Shown here: one piece after another, positions 21,819-34,739 of the stretch | Layout: each line of letters starts with the position of its first letter | Numbering within the stretch: position 1 is the first letter of the stretch | Assembly (NCBI GenBank): GCA_003864495.1 | Contig: ML133422.1 | Span: forward strand, 434,001-498,000 | Direction of reading: 5' to 3' | Source: Nemopilema nomurai | Taxonomy: Eukaryota; Cnidaria; Scyphozoa; Rhizostomeae; Rhizostomatidae | DNA: 64,000 nucleotides | Program-made: the position numbers and the translations under genes | Notes under the pieces: generated by a model | Seen by the model: the letters and a program-made list of their open reading frames with translations, nothing else | Databases searched by the model: none | Told to the model about the DNA's origin: nothing

Positions 21819-24800
21819 ATGGGGAGGATCTATGTAGGTAGGTTCTCAAGAAGTACAGGGGAAAGGGACATAAAAAGGTTCTTGGATTTCATGGATTTCA
21901 AATATATCTATAAAGAAGGGCTACGCTTTCGTGGTAAGTCTTTACATTTGGTTGCCAGAATGCGTTGGCAATTTCAGCGAAGGCCTTCCTCTTGCTGTTG
22001 GTACGTGAATGGACTTGTTTTGTCAGGAGTTATTTTGACTTTTTACCAGATGTGTATAGATGAGTCACTCTTAAAACTGCGTAACATTCATGTTGTCAGC
22101 GATGTTTAATTTCTGTTATGAGAGAGCATTTTCTTCCTAAAAAGCTGGAAAATTAGTATTTTTCATGATTTTTATAGCCCTTTTTTGCTTATGTTCCAAT
22201 ATTTAGCTTTCTTTTACATGACAACCTGATTTCTAGTAAGGACTCAAACCTATTACTTCGCAATTCCCTCTGTCCTTTTCTTCCTGGCTGTCATAAACTT
22301 CTTCGGTTTGCCATCCCTTGATAAAATTTTCACCGATCTTGTAAGGAAAATCTTTTGACACATCGGAATAGCTGCACTCATTGACCAGCCGACAATTGAT
22401 GCAATTTCACGTAATTCATTTGCTTTATTTTAGTAGAAAGCAATTTTTAAGTGCTTCTCTTAACTCAGTTGTTTAATTCCAAGAGCCTCCATGTTTTCGA
22501 CTATAGAAATTTTATGGTCAACGTTTTTTTAATTGTTTATTTACATAATATACTTCAAAACATCGACAAGTGTCTTTTGAAAGTTTCATGGAAATAGCTG
22601 CTGTATATATTTAATGGGAAATATTTTAAAAAAGTCTATCCAAAATTTTTGCATAAAATGTCTTCCAAATTTTGAAGTTTATCCCAATACTTTTTGAACG
22701 TAAGTGTAGTTGAGAATAATGGCCAGGCTCGAATTAGATCAACATCTACCTTTTTATCGATCTCTATGTTTTGAGTAAATATGCCAACTGTGATTTCCGT
22801 TCAAAAGTCTATGGTACACACGTCAAGCTTGTATATTTATATATATATATGCCACTTTTGCAGCTATTTGTTACTTCCTTTCTATATATCAAGAATGATG
22901 CCTTGTCTCTGTTGAGAAGATTTTGCATCTGAATTCTAGGTCAATGTTTTCTTTATACCCTGAGAAGCAAAGGAAAAGCCTAGTATGTTTTGATAACAAT
23001 GAAAACGATAGAGTTACGCATATGTTTATCCTGCCTTATTGATAACAGCAGGACTCTTGCAATATTCTGTGCTGGTAACAGTACTTGCAGTCTTGACAAG
23101 GTTTACCCTATATAAATATTTCTCTTTTTCTTATGTACAGCTGTAGGCAAAGTGAACATATCAAAGTCACTTGTGTTTATAAGATCTCTTTGTAGTGGCG
23201 GAACTAGACTGGAGCAAACGGATCAACTGACTTTAACTTAGCTCTGATACTTCATAAATCATAAACTAGTAATTTTTTGAAGCTCCATGTCAATGTCATG
23301 GTCAAATAAACCAATCAGACCACTGGATTTCGCTCCAGTTAATGAACTTTTGCTCCAGGAAGTGCTGGATAGCCAATCAAACTACTGAGCAGATAATGTT
23401 GTTGTTAATGCTGTTGCTGCAAATTTCGTCTGGTGCAAAATCTTATAAGCCGTGTACCCGACCATACCAAATGACATGCACGCTGTGGTGAGTCACTTTA
23501 CAAAAGTAACAGCAACGGGATGCAAGTTCTTTTTGGATGCAAGTCTTTGGACGTTGAAGTGACTGTATTGCTTTCAGACGCCTTTGAGTGTCATGTTCTG
23601 TTAAATAGACTGGTGCTGCATTCAGATGCAAAATTCAGAATGATGGAACATCCAGTTTCGTTTTGGATGCAGTGTCCTTCAAGATTTGTGAAGGCTTTGT
23701 TTATTCCGGTTGTATGTGTGCACTTTAAACCAGCTTGGTTTGTAAGCCTTGTTGTTTTGCTAAGTTTTGCATAGCCCACTAGACAGTAGATGCTTGATGC
23801 CATTTCCATGGAAGTCAGGCTACCTCAGCCAGTTGGTTAACAGGTTACTTTGGCAGCCGGTGAATGTTGCATAGCCGGGAAAGTATTCCAATGTCGGTCC
23901 AAAGTTAGTGTCAAACAGCCATAGAAGCAATGGCTTCATCTCATGTTGATTCATGCGACACTGTCCTTCATCTCATTATTGTGGATATGAAGCCAAGCAC
24001 AACCTGGAAATGCGGGAAAAACGGTTCAGTTCGTGGAAGACTGTCTCTAATCGTTAGTATCATCTGATGTATTGCTCTTCTCTTGCTGACAGGACATTGC
24101 AGTGGATGACATCGTTTTGCTGCACAGCCTCGTTTTGCCAGCCCACGTGGTGTTTGTTGCAAGAAGATATAATGAAGTATCATATGCTGTCCGTCCTTCC
24201 AGAGTGGTTGTGAATAAACAGACTACAACAATCTCTTGTTGGCAATTTTTCAAATGTTACGATCGTTACCATTTGCCTTGCTTTTCTTCGCCCTATGCTT
24301 ACATACCTGTTAACATACCTCGTAGCATCATTCGTAAGGTTTTCAACCAACCTGTCTATGAACTTTTCCACTGGTCTTTAAGGCATCGGGAAGAGTTATA
24401 GGGATTCTGGAAAAATCAGTAAATTATATATAAACTTTGAAATTGGTATCTTGCGAAAAGACTTTTAGATGACTTCTATTTCGTCTTCTGCATTGATGCT
24501 AATATATGGCAATCAAGACGCAACTGTGTAAAAGAGGTTCTGCACCCTTTCTAGCAGATAGTTTCTCTATATTTATCTTCTTTTGCTAGGGTGTTAAACT
24601 GCCTTAAATTTTCCACTGCCAGGATTTGTGCGATAAGAGAAATTGATTGTTGATGCCTATATTAGACTGTATTGTCAGTTTTGCAGAACTTTAAAAAATT
24701 ATTAATCAAATTTCAGGAGCTAAAACAGATGTTTAACAAAACTTCAGGCATTTTTTGCAGATGCACACAGAAAGCATAAAGGAAAGGGGTCAGTACTGTG

Positions 24801-27679
24801 TTTTGGAGATACTCATTAGTACTATTTTTACACCCGTTGGTATAGATCAAAGCATTACACTTTCGATCTGACATTTCATCATCTGACGGTTGTCCAGCGA
24901 AATAGTTTATTGAAAGTGATAGCACTGTCCATGCAAAGCTGGAGTCTGTTCTGCTGTAAAACAGTTAAGTATTAATAAAATTCATACCTAAGGTTTTCTT
25001 TATTTGAATGATTGAATGGATGCGAATACAAAAATGCAAGCCATTTTGTTTTTGCGGGGTTGCCAAAAATATTTAATCAAATTAAAGTACAGAAATTGCC
25101 ATAACCGCGAATTTTTAGATTTTCTGTTATATCACTGAAACAAAATCCAGTTTTTCCAAAAACTGATATAGCTTTGGTCGAAAAAAGCTGAACTTAATAT
25201 CAAACTATCAAGAGAGTGAATCAAAAATGTTCTTGTTCCCAGGGGAGGGATGCACTTTCTTGCACATACAAATGAATTATATTAGTCGACAGATATAAAC
25301 CTTACATTGCATCCATGCTTTAACTAATGTTTCTGTTGCAGTATCGTCGAATTTAGAACATTTAGGGATGTGATGGCAGCTTATGATGCACATCATGGAA
25401 TGAAAATATATGGAAAGGCAATTATGCTAGAAATTGTAAGTCGTAGACCTATTCTTGCAAGTATAATTTCAATTCTACGTTACCTTACAAGAATGTTATA
25501 TCTATATTAAACTGTGTAAAAGGTTTACCTCTGTACCATATTCAGAATAGAGGCTGCCTTTTATGGTCCTCACTTCCAAGTTTTTTGAAAGACTGTAGCA
25601 CAATTAAAAAATTTTGAAAGACTGTAGCACAATTAAAAAATTTTAAAGTAAAATAAGACAGTGAAATTGCGATTCATGCACCTGCAGATTGTGTAATGTT
25701 TCTATCAAAGATTTAGGGTTTTTAGATTAATTAATTTTGTCAATCCTGGGTATTGTTTTTCTTTGTAAATTATAATGTATTTTATTTTAGTTCTAGTTGG
25801 CCTAAATTAGCTGTAATTTTAGCTATTTGAATTGTAAAGACAACTTTAAATAAATCGATAATAATAATATTGATAATAATTTACTCTTAGCTTGTAAAGA
25901 TAAGCTTGATTGCATGTTTCCGGCATATGTTGTTGTTTATGACACATCCTTCGCTTCCATTTTCTACAACTTGACCCGCATTAAAGACAATCAACAGATA
26001 CTTAAGTTGCTTAAGTCATCTGTAAATCAAAATTGGCTAATAAATAAGCGTGATGCCACACATGTAACTTATTGGTTGACCAATAGTCGATGGAAAAATT
26101 GCTTAAGCAACTTAAGTATCTATCGATTGCCTTTAAATCTTTGCAGCAATCAAGGCCAGTATGTCATTTATTCATTTAATGATGTTTCGATGTTTAAGAC
26201 TTTGACATTGTTTTAGGAGGAACATAGAAGACAACGCATAGGGTCGCAATCAAGTGGGAAGCCAACAAAGTAAATCTTGTGTTTCCTTTAAACGAATTTC
26301 TTTATTAGTATTTATTGTATAAAGAGTTGATAATTAGAATGGTAAACATGCTTTCAACGGACAGACTAGCGGCGTGCAAATTGAGACGAAGACGGAGAGT
26401 TGCATTGGACAATCTTGATTACAAAAAAAGAAACCCTAAATTCGTATTATAAGATAGTGACATTATTCTAAGAAAGGATTATTTCTTCGATAGCCAAGTT
26501 CATAGCAAATATGCTTCTTTGATTGGAAAGTTCATATAACTTTTATATTGAAACTTCTTGGTAAATTTCAGTCTGCATAAGTCCTGTGAAAAGGGATTTC
26601 ATTAGAAGGCGGCAACCAAGGCAATCTCACCAAACCTTTGCAGCCTGCTTTCACCCTCACTTTAGTAAAACTGCACAAGCTCTAGTTAACTTATAGACGC
26701 CTACTTCTAGATGTTTAATTGGCTGGCTTAATTGATAATGTTAATCTGAAACCATTATCAGTTTCTGTATCATTGCTTTCATTTTTGGTCTCTTTTTCTT
26801 TAAACTAGTTTTTGCTTCATGTTTCTTACAGAAAAAGGCGAACGAAAAAGAAGCAATCAAGAGCAACCAGATTCAGAATCAAGATCGCCGTCTGCAAAGA
26901 AGAAGTCAAAGAAGAAGAAGAAGAGGAAAAGAGAGCCAAAAATCGAACGAAGAAGAAGGTGTCAGATTCGAGTTACCGCAGCTCTTCTTCTGCTTCAGAA
27001 TCGGATTCTGATTCACCGGCTAGGAAGAAATCAACTAAGAAAATAAAGAGCAAGAAAAAGAATAAAACTCAAAAATCTAGGTCAAGCTTGTATTCCGATA
27101 ATGAAGGCATGTTTTTTGTAGTTTCCTTTTAGTTTTCAATTTTTGGTATATCTGCCACCCCTTTGTAATGATGTTTGTGATCATTTCTTGAAAGGAGCTG
27201 CCTCTGGGTACTTACATTCTACCGAAATGCTGCTTTTAGTTCTCTATGACAATGAAATGTTGCTTCAGTAAATGAATCATGCTAATTTTCCATGCCGAAT
27301 TGAGTTTCACAGTTTGAGAGGTTGAAAAGAGGATTCGAACGGGAAAAATTTGCTTTGCATTTAAATTTTGCGCTGAATTGCGTTTATGATGCATTTTTGT
27401 TGCATTTTTATTTGCACATTGTAAAATCTCTTCAATGTTGTAATCTTGTGGTCTGGTCGTCTTAATATGTTTGGCTTTTTTTCAGGTTTAGCCCAAAGAG
27501 ATCAGTCAAGCTCATCTAGCCGAGAAGCATCACCCTCTCCCGCAAGGGAAGGCTCCCAGTCTCCAGCCAAAGAATATGCCCCATCATCTGGATCCCCTTC
27601 CCAAACTTTGGAAAAGATTGAGGATGAAGGTATCATAGCGAATCATTTTGAAAGTAAAAAGGGTTCGTCGTTTCTCTGA
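21819..27679 (+). CDS. SR-type splicing factor, RRM plus RS domain (split gene)
   Basis: Exon-like blocks: 21819-~21932 (GRIYVGRFSRSTGERDI, the RNP2 start of SRSF4/5/6-type RRMs), 25342-25435 (VEFRTFRDVMAAYDAHHGMK, RNP1 side and third strand), 26217-26269 (EEHRRQRIGSQSSG), ~26832-27105 (Arg/Lys/Ser-rich) and 27486-27629 (SSSSREASPSPAREGSQSP). AG acceptors and mostly GT donors flank them. SR proteins bind exonic enhancers and recruit the spliceosome in the nucleus. The frame of block 1 does not join block 2 cleanly: the FV of the expected GYAFVEF lies in another frame, so block 1 has an indel or the gene is decayed. The 3' end is not found. Introns contain several TE scraps. It is the only host-like gene in the window. 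Confidence 0.55.
22250..22715 (-). mobile_element. possible Tc1/mariner-type relic in the SR-gene intron
   Basis: The minus strand begins near acgttcaaaaagtattggga and later reads ELREIASIVGWSMSAA and SRDGKPKKF, which resemble a Tc1-type helix-turn-helix region. Only the N-terminal part is visible and stops interrupt it. Low confidence. Confidence 0.3.
22716..25341. other. intron-like sequence
   Basis: No supported gene. Open frames at 23.4-24.4 kb have no family resemblance and overlap on both strands. There is a short TA microsatellite at about 22840. Confidence 0.4.
25582..25645 (+). repeat. short tandem duplication
   Basis: A ~32-bp unit containing gaaagactgtagcacaatt is repeated twice head to tail. 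Confidence 0.85.
25985..26132. mobile_element. 148-bp Kolobok-type MITE
   Basis: Flanked by TTAA at 25981-25984 and 26133-26136. The inverted ends read AGACAATCAACAGATACTTA on the left and AGGCAATCGATAGATACTTA on the inverted right, both followed by AGTTGCTTAAG. TTAA duplication and AG-starting ends match Kolobok-type elements; piggyBac also uses TTAA. It lies in the SR-gene intron. Confidence 0.75.
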
Positions 27680-28037
27680 CCAAAAAATGAATGTTCATAT
27701 AGAAAGCCTCTAAAAATCAATGGCAACAAGGCATGGTTAAAGCGATATTCTCAAATTTATATTGTTTTCAGTTATGTTTTTCTGATATAACAAAAAATTG
27801 CAGATATAATTAGATATTCTGGCTATTTTCAATAGTTTTGAAAAGCTGATTAAAAAATTATAGTCGGATTAAATAAACTGATGTTTATTAAACGGTGGAC
27901 ATTTAATAACGAACAAAAGTTTTTCCAGACAGGAATGATTTTCATGATTTTTAGAAGGTTTCTATATCAAATTTCATTTTTTGGTCAGAGAAACGACAAA
28001 GACTTTTTACTCTCAAAATGATTCGCTTTGATACCTT
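27627..28037. mobile_element. 411-bp fold-back MITE
   Basis: Imperfect inverted repeats of about 88 bp lie at 27627-27715 and 27950-28037, starting AAGGTATCA and followed by AGCGAATCATTTTGA. No ORF is internal. Its first bases coincide with the GAAG|GTATCA donor of the last visible SR-gene exon, so the element may supply that splice site. The superfamily is not determined. Confidence 0.7.
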
Positions 28038-28526
28038 AATTCTCATTTTACGGAGCAGAATGCCACTTCCATAGGAACAAAAAATAATTTTGTCAAAAGA
28101 CAGTTTTGTATACATCATGGGAAAGATCATGAAAAATGAAGTCAAAAATACCAAAACACTACAACTGTTAAGTTATAGGGCTTCAAAGAAAGAGGAGGCT
28201 AGAGCAACCACCCTGACTTAAAGCCCTTATGAAACGAAATTTTCAGTATCGCTTTTCTTTCATTTTCTAAAACTGCTATCTTTCCTTGTAATTTTGGTAT
28301 CAAAATAAGCAATGTGGGTCAAACAGAAGGTATTCAAAAACGAGTTTTAAGTTGGGTTGTTTTCGCGAAAAATGTGAGAATTGTGTGACGTATGAATGAT
28401 GAGTCTTCCCAGGAGACTGGTCTGGTTGCCATGCGTCCGTGATTCCAAACAGCCGAGAAAGAGTCTCTCGTCAGTATTGGTTTCTTTTGCTGGGCGAAAT
28501 AAGTTTATATCTTTATACAGCTGATC

Positions 28527-29604
28527 ATGTCAGAAAGTGAAAATGAATCTGTTGGAAGCGTAGTCGAAGTAATTTCATTGGAAGGCAGTAGTTTTGAAGA
28601 TGATTACGGAATCGTTAATTTGGGAGAAGCGGTTAGGCCATATCAAGGCGAACCAGTTGCTAACCTCGAGGCCGAGGCTTACAAGCAAGATGAAGAGGAC
28701 CCTGACCAAATTCCTATGGATGTTTAGGAGCAAGATATGAAAGAAGAATCCCAGTTAATGAATGGTATGTTCCTTTTCAAATATAAATGGTTGCTACGAG
28801 CAGTTTTCTACTTGTAATTTTCGTTTCATGGGACATGTGGAATGGTAGCTCATTTTCAGTTTTATACATGCGTTCTTCAGCATATATTTTTCAGGTATAT
28901 TCACTCAATAATAGCATTCCACTTTAATTTATTTTCGAGTGGAAGTTATTGATTTATTTTTTTTAATTATTTTGCTCTGAACGTTTGGCTTGGCAAAGTA
29001 GGCCTAAGTGAATCATTCCAATCGTAGGTGTCAGTGTAACAAGTGCGACTCCGCCTTGCTGAATGGTGCTCGAGAATACCGATGTTGTTATGAAATTCCT
29101 GCAGCAATTGATAAATTGGGTGGGGAAATACAAGTTACAAGGTGCATCACACAAGATGAAGACTACCTCTTCATGGCACAGGAGGTTGTGCTGCAAAACG
29201 TTGGCCTACTAGTTAAAGACAGAGATGGGAGAAGATACAAACAAATAGCAGGCTGTTTAAAAAACCAGTCAGTATTAGTGCCAATAATAGTTTAATTTCC
29301 AGATAATACAAAATTGTACATAAGCAAATTATACGAAAAAATTACTACATATATATGCTTATCATTTAAATAAACATAATTTTAAAATTTTGGAGTATCA
29401 TTTTTATCATGTTTTGAATCCAAACAATTTACACATTGCAGGTACATGAGATCTGTTGCCTACCGCTGGATTTTCAGATACATGTTTGGGTTTTTCGGTT
29501 GGGATAATGCAATACCATTACCTGTTTGTGTGTATCACAACATCAGGACAAAATTTCCAAGCTTGCACTCAACTGGGTATTCTTCTACACAAGAGAGGCA
29601 GTAA
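28527..29604 (+). pseudogene. P2X7 C-terminal-like zinc-binding protein (no channel part)
   Basis: Exon 1 starts at ATG 28527 (MSESENESVGSVV, acidic) and runs to a GTATGT donor at about 28765, but TAG at 28725 interrupts it. Exon 2 at 29024-~29266 follows a tcgtag acceptor: CQCNKCDSALLNG, EYRCCYEIPAA and CITQDEDYLF. Exon 3 at about 29443-29604 follows tgcag: MRSVAYRWIFRYMFGFFG, then PVCVYHNIRTKFPS, stop TAA. This Cys pattern and the AYR/IR..FP motifs are those of the cytosolic ballast-like domain of P2X7 receptors, which in invertebrates occurs as a free-standing repeated protein. No membrane segment is present. It lies just inside the left Kolobok end, facing the transposase. Its role in the element is unknown. 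Confidence 0.7.
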
Positions 29605-30837
29605 AAACAGAAATTAAGTATTATTTATTATTTGGCTCTCTTACCTACTAGCCATCAAGATTACAAGTTTTATTAGTTGTTCAATAAAAATTACAAAAAT
29701 TCATGTTTACGGTTCAGACATCGCATTTATCAACTTTGTGACCTTTCATGGGTTTTCTGCATTTTCGGCATGCCCTTGCTTTTTTCTGAAAACTAGCCGC
29801 TGCATCAACATCATCATTGGCATGATTTTCCTCCTGTTGTTCTTGCTCTAAAACTGAGATAACAACCATTAGACAAGTCGAACCTGCCAAACCTAGAGGT
29901 CCTTTATTGTGAAACAGTGGAAGCTGCTATACCTTATAAATCAATTTATGTCAATTTCATCATCGAGTGCTCGCAATACATTCATAATTTAACAAAAGAT
30001 AAAAGGTTGATATAAAAGGGACAATTAAACATAGAATAAAACCTTTTAGTAACTCACTGTCTGGGTAAAGCTAAGTCACTGTTCCTTTTCTTTCCAGGTA
30101 CTTTGCAATGGCTTCACATCTGGGGACGTTTTCAAATGATGCATTCAGTGGTGGAGGCTGAAGTTCAGTGTAGCGATTCAAAATTTTCTTCAGTGCCTCC
30201 AAATTGGTGTTGAAAATAACAGTTATGTCTTCGATGTAATCTGCAATAAAATTTTTTTTACCTCAATGTTTATTTGATAGTTGGTGAATATCAGGGGGCC
30301 TCATTCTGGCAACTAACATGGCAATTTCAACAAAATAAATTAAAGGTTCAGTAACATAAACAGAAAATACAATAAAATAATTCAAACTGGGGTTCTGAAA
30401 TTGTTGTTCTTTTATTTAATGGCTACTGCTTCTTGCAAGAAGCCTGCAAATGGTATTTTACATTACTGATCGAAATGCTTCTAATCCAATTTACAAAGTT
30501 TCAAATTTGTTCCAAAGATTCATTTGAAAACTTTAAAAGGTCATTACCATATGTTGGTGGAAAAGCAATTTCTTCTCCTAATTTGTATTTTGGGTAAATT
30601 ATATTGACATAATGGATTCCATCATTTGACACTTGCTTTTCGCGTTTGAGATTTTCGTTGAAATGGAGTGTAGCTATTATATGCCTGAAATGAAAATGAA
30701 ATTAATATCAGCATTTATGATGTGTTATTTCTCCATCTAATGACCTGCATATTTTGCTAAGCATTAGCATAAATTGTATTATCATGAATATTACCTGTAC
30801 ATTGTTCCAAGCCATGAGAAGTGAGTCATTTTCTGGT

Positions 30838-33599
30838 CAGGGTTGCCAGGTCTCAAAATTGGCCAATGCCAAATGTTGCGTGTCAAAAATCCAAATTAAG
30901 CCAAATATGAAAACGAGGTTTCAGAACAATAGAATCGAAGAAATGAAAACGAGGCATTTAAAGTTTTTCCAAATTAATGTTAATTTGACATTATATCAAA
31001 ACAAGCTCTCAAAAAACAAGGTATAATTAATAGAAAATCTGTTCAGAAAGTCATTAATGGATAAGATATTATACGCTGTACAAAATATCAAAGGCTTCGT
31101 CAATCTCCTCTCCTTCAACCTCACTTGTTACATACATTTGTTTGCTGTTGAACAGTTCTAGCATTTTATCTGTCACAATCAGATCTTTGCAACAATGACC
31201 CTCAAAATGTAAGTTCGATCGAATTCTCACAATTGAGTCTAGTGCCTTGAGCTGCATCCTGTTCCTCTGTTTTGTTTTTACGCACGTCACATAAGAAAAT
31301 ATCCTCTCTGTGACTGCATTGCTGATAGGTAAACACAAACACAACAGAACGTATTGCGCAATGTGTTTAAACAGCTTGTTACCGGTAGAGGTCTGGTATT
31401 CCAGAACACCTGACCAAAATTCAACGGTATCCCTTGGTATCTTTCCATCGAAAATCTTTTCGTCGGCCCAGTTCACAAATTGAACTTTTCTATACTGTTC
31501 TTCAATGGCATACTCATTTTCAGCTTTCAGATGGGCAAACGGAAGCTCGCAAAATGGCAAGCGTGCCGTCTGGCTCAAAACTTTATCGGGATGAAAGTAG
31601 CCCAGCCCTTTGAAAATATTCTTTGTTGGTGGAAGTCTGCACTCCACTTCAGAGATAGCAGTCTTTAGGAATGTGACGCATCTTTCCTTTATCGCCATTA
31701 CAGTTTTCTTAGCGTCATTTGAAGGGCTACTGGATGCAATGTATTTGTCTGCGTCAAAAGTAAATTTAGCCCCAAAGTCTATATTTTGAACTGGTTTGCA
31801 GTTTCCATGAAAGTCATATACTCTAAATTTTAGGCTTTTGTCATGAAGATCTAACTGCCTTTCTGATTCTTCTGGGTCTGCATTGGTTGCTTGGAAATAG
31901 GCATTGACACTTTCGAATACTCCAACAATTGGGGTGACAAAATGGAAATATAAATAATTCGTATCATCTTCCAGCATCTCGCGAATCATCCTTGCTTTAA
32001 ACCTGGCGTTTTGTGACGATGCAGGTTCCGCAACAAGAAAATAGGCCTTGAGCTCCTCCCAGTTTAGCAAAATGTTTTGGAGTACTTTTCCTCGAGCGAG
32101 CCAGCGAGTTTCACAGTATTTGGTGAAAGGAAGTGGAGTGCCTTTTCGCTGATCATCTGGGTTCATAGTCTGAAACAACTCTCTAAAACCCTCTCTCCTT
32201 ATGCTATTTTTGGAAAACCATTTCGGTACTTCTTTCAAAAGAAATCCCAGATTCGAAGGCAGCTTGTCGAACGCAGTTTGTATGCACAGGCTTAGAGAGT
32301 GACATACACATCTCATCTGAATGCAATTTGGTGAGGCTTGGCAAATTCTCGACCAGAGAGAATTATGCTCTCCGATCATGTTCGATGCACCATCTGAACC
32401 GTAGCCAATGCAGTCTGCTAGGGCAAGACCAAGATTATTGAGGCAATTTTCCAAAGCTTCGAAAAGAATTACCCCTTTTGTACTTGATACTGGGACAAGA
32501 TCTGCAAATGCGGTGCAAATTCTTTTTGAGAATTCATCGAAGTATCTTATCACTACTGCCATGTGTTTGTCAGATGACACATCAGTAGATTCGTCCACTA
32601 ACACAGAGAACTTCTTCCCTTTCAGTTTTTCTGTGAGATTTCTTTCATTGCAGGCGCTACAACGTTTGTAAGAAGTTTTGTGCATTTTGTTCTGTGCAAT
32701 CTCATATTGCCAGCAATGCTGCCATCGCCATTTCTTTTGATAATTTCGCCCAAATGATCAATTGACCTCAACGCACTATGACAAGCGATTCCAACTGCAA
32801 GCTCTATCTCGAAAATCTTAACTTCTTTAGAGGATTGGTCCAATTTCTTGGGAACTTTCTTGAACGGAAGCACATTTGTGGAATTAGCAGCCGTCATATT
32901 CTTTGCATGTCTTTCTGACTCCTCGTGGTTCGACAGATTAGATGCTTTTGGAGCAATTGGTTGGTGACATAACTTGCAAAAAGCATTTTGTGATCCAACA
33001 GAAGCTTGTTTAACCCATGAATATTTGTCTTCCCATGACTTAGCGTAACGCCGCCCATTCTCGTACGAAGATTTCCATTTAGACATGATTGCAAGAGAAC
33101 AAGAAACAGCGATGATAACCCTATGCTAACAAGCAAGCGAAGAAGTGTTCACATTTACATGATTACATCGCCTGTCAGCTATACTATTTCGGTTGACAAA
33201 AGATGACATAAATGCCTTGTGCCGTGGGGAGGGAGGATAGATTATATCGTTGAAAACAAGGAACGCCGCAATGTGCAGAGGACACACAACAAAGAACACA
33301 AACACCAGGGATAAACATGTTATGACACTTCACACATCATGTCCTACCTTAAAAAGGAAACCCGAAAATCTCAGAGGAAGTGATTGACTAAAAGGTGTTA
33401 TCCAATTAAATCGAAACAGCTATTAACCGAAATATCTGTTAAAAATTCAAATGTTCAGAAAATTTTGAGAACTTTTCATATAAATCCAAAATAAGCCAAA
33501 TTTTTGGCCAAATCCAAATAATATTTTGAAAGCCAAACAAGTTCTCATAAATCCAAATTTCTGGAATTTGGATTAGAAAAATCCAAACTGGCAACCCTG
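30838..33599. mobile_element. hAT transposon, 2762 bp, with 8-bp target duplication
   Basis: Perfect 12-bp inverted ends CAGGGTTGCCAG, flanked by TTTCTGGT at 30830-30837 and 33600-33607. Eight-base duplications are diagnostic of hAT. It sits inside an exon of the Kolobok transposase gene; removing it and one TTTCTGGT rejoins GFHSTLNHWHQK to MTHFSWLGTMYR. Confidence 0.93.
31069..33086 (-). pseudogene. hAT transposase (ZMYM6/ZBED-like), one frameshift
   Basis: ATG at 33086 (MSKWKSSYENGRRY). A BED-type finger (FCKLCHQPI...SNHEESERHAKN) comes first, then the frame changes at about 32650. The RNase H-like core has VLVDESTDVSS (Asp) and GYGSDGASNM (Asp), then MRCVCHSLSLCIQ (CxxH). A long all-helical insert follows, and the hAT C-terminal dimerisation region LCLPISNAVTERIFSYVT carries the Glu; basic KTKQRNRM. 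Total about 670 residues, normal for this subgroup. The product would excise and insert hAT ends. The single frame change is the only visible lesion, so activity was recent. Confidence 0.88.
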
Positions 33600-34739
33600 T
33601 TTCTGGTGCCAGTGGTTAAGGGTGGAATGAAAGCCTTTCAAGCCACTGGTTTGTAAATCAGATGAGGTCATCTGAATATCTTTCAATATATGTTGGCTCA
33701 TCAAAATGGTTTGAAGCTTGTCATATGCTTTGCTCCCTATAATAAAGCTGAAATTTAGGTTTTAGATACAAATTGTTAACATGCTTTGGAATTGACAAAC
33801 CTAAACTTTAAGTGAAGATGTTGAGTGTAATTTCATTTTATATTTATTCAATTTTCAAATATATAAATGTAACTGCATTCTCAGAAGAAAAAGTTATCAC
33901 CATTAAAGATTGTTTTATTTATTTGCTTATAAGTTATTAAAATTCAGAAGTTTTGGAACAGTTAAGTCAAGAAAAGCGATTTTAACTTTTACATACATAG
34001 TAATAAGGACTGATGTCTAACCTATTTTTATTCAGTCATGGGGCTCAATGTCACCATGTGCACATTCACTAAACATTGCATCAGGGTGATTTGAATGGTG
34101 ATTTTATATGTGTCGCATCATGGATTTCCACTTGGATAATATCAGCTGGCCATGACCCTGTTTTGTTGAGTGAACACTCCAATGAATGAATCTTTTCATT
34201 TCCTTTTTCATTGCCAGCTTTCAATACTTGTTTTGTATACTTTTTAAAATATGCCACAAATCATGGAAATGCATTGTGTTTGGACACGACACTCTGATCC
34301 ATTTTGCAATGCCCCTATGCCTGTCACTGACAAATGATGATATTTCAAGTCCTCTGTTGTTCAAATGTCCAAATCATTTTTTTTTTGCGGCTGTGAGCTC
34401 TATTGCATTGCTGCTTCCGCACTGATTGCTCTGAAAATATTAAAAATGTTTACATATGAAATTTTTTTAGAAAATTCATCAGATAACTAGTAAAAGAAAA
34501 TAAAATACTTTTTTCAAAATAAGTGTCTTAAAACTGAAAATAATTATGAAAAAACATAATATGACTGTCAGTGTCTTTTTCATGGTTTTCAAAATGAAGT
34601 CATAATTTCACTGAAAAGTTTTCTAAACACTGGAAATCTAAATGTGCAAATTTGGATGCTCAAATTATTTCTGATACAAAGGCTGTAGAAAAAAGAATTA
34701 AGTAATGTATACATTTAAACAAAATTTACGGGCAGTGGC

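Noticed and set aside
23443..24401. Coding genes in the 23.4-24.4 kb region
   Set aside because: Open frames overlap on both strands, lack motifs and lie in a probable intron.
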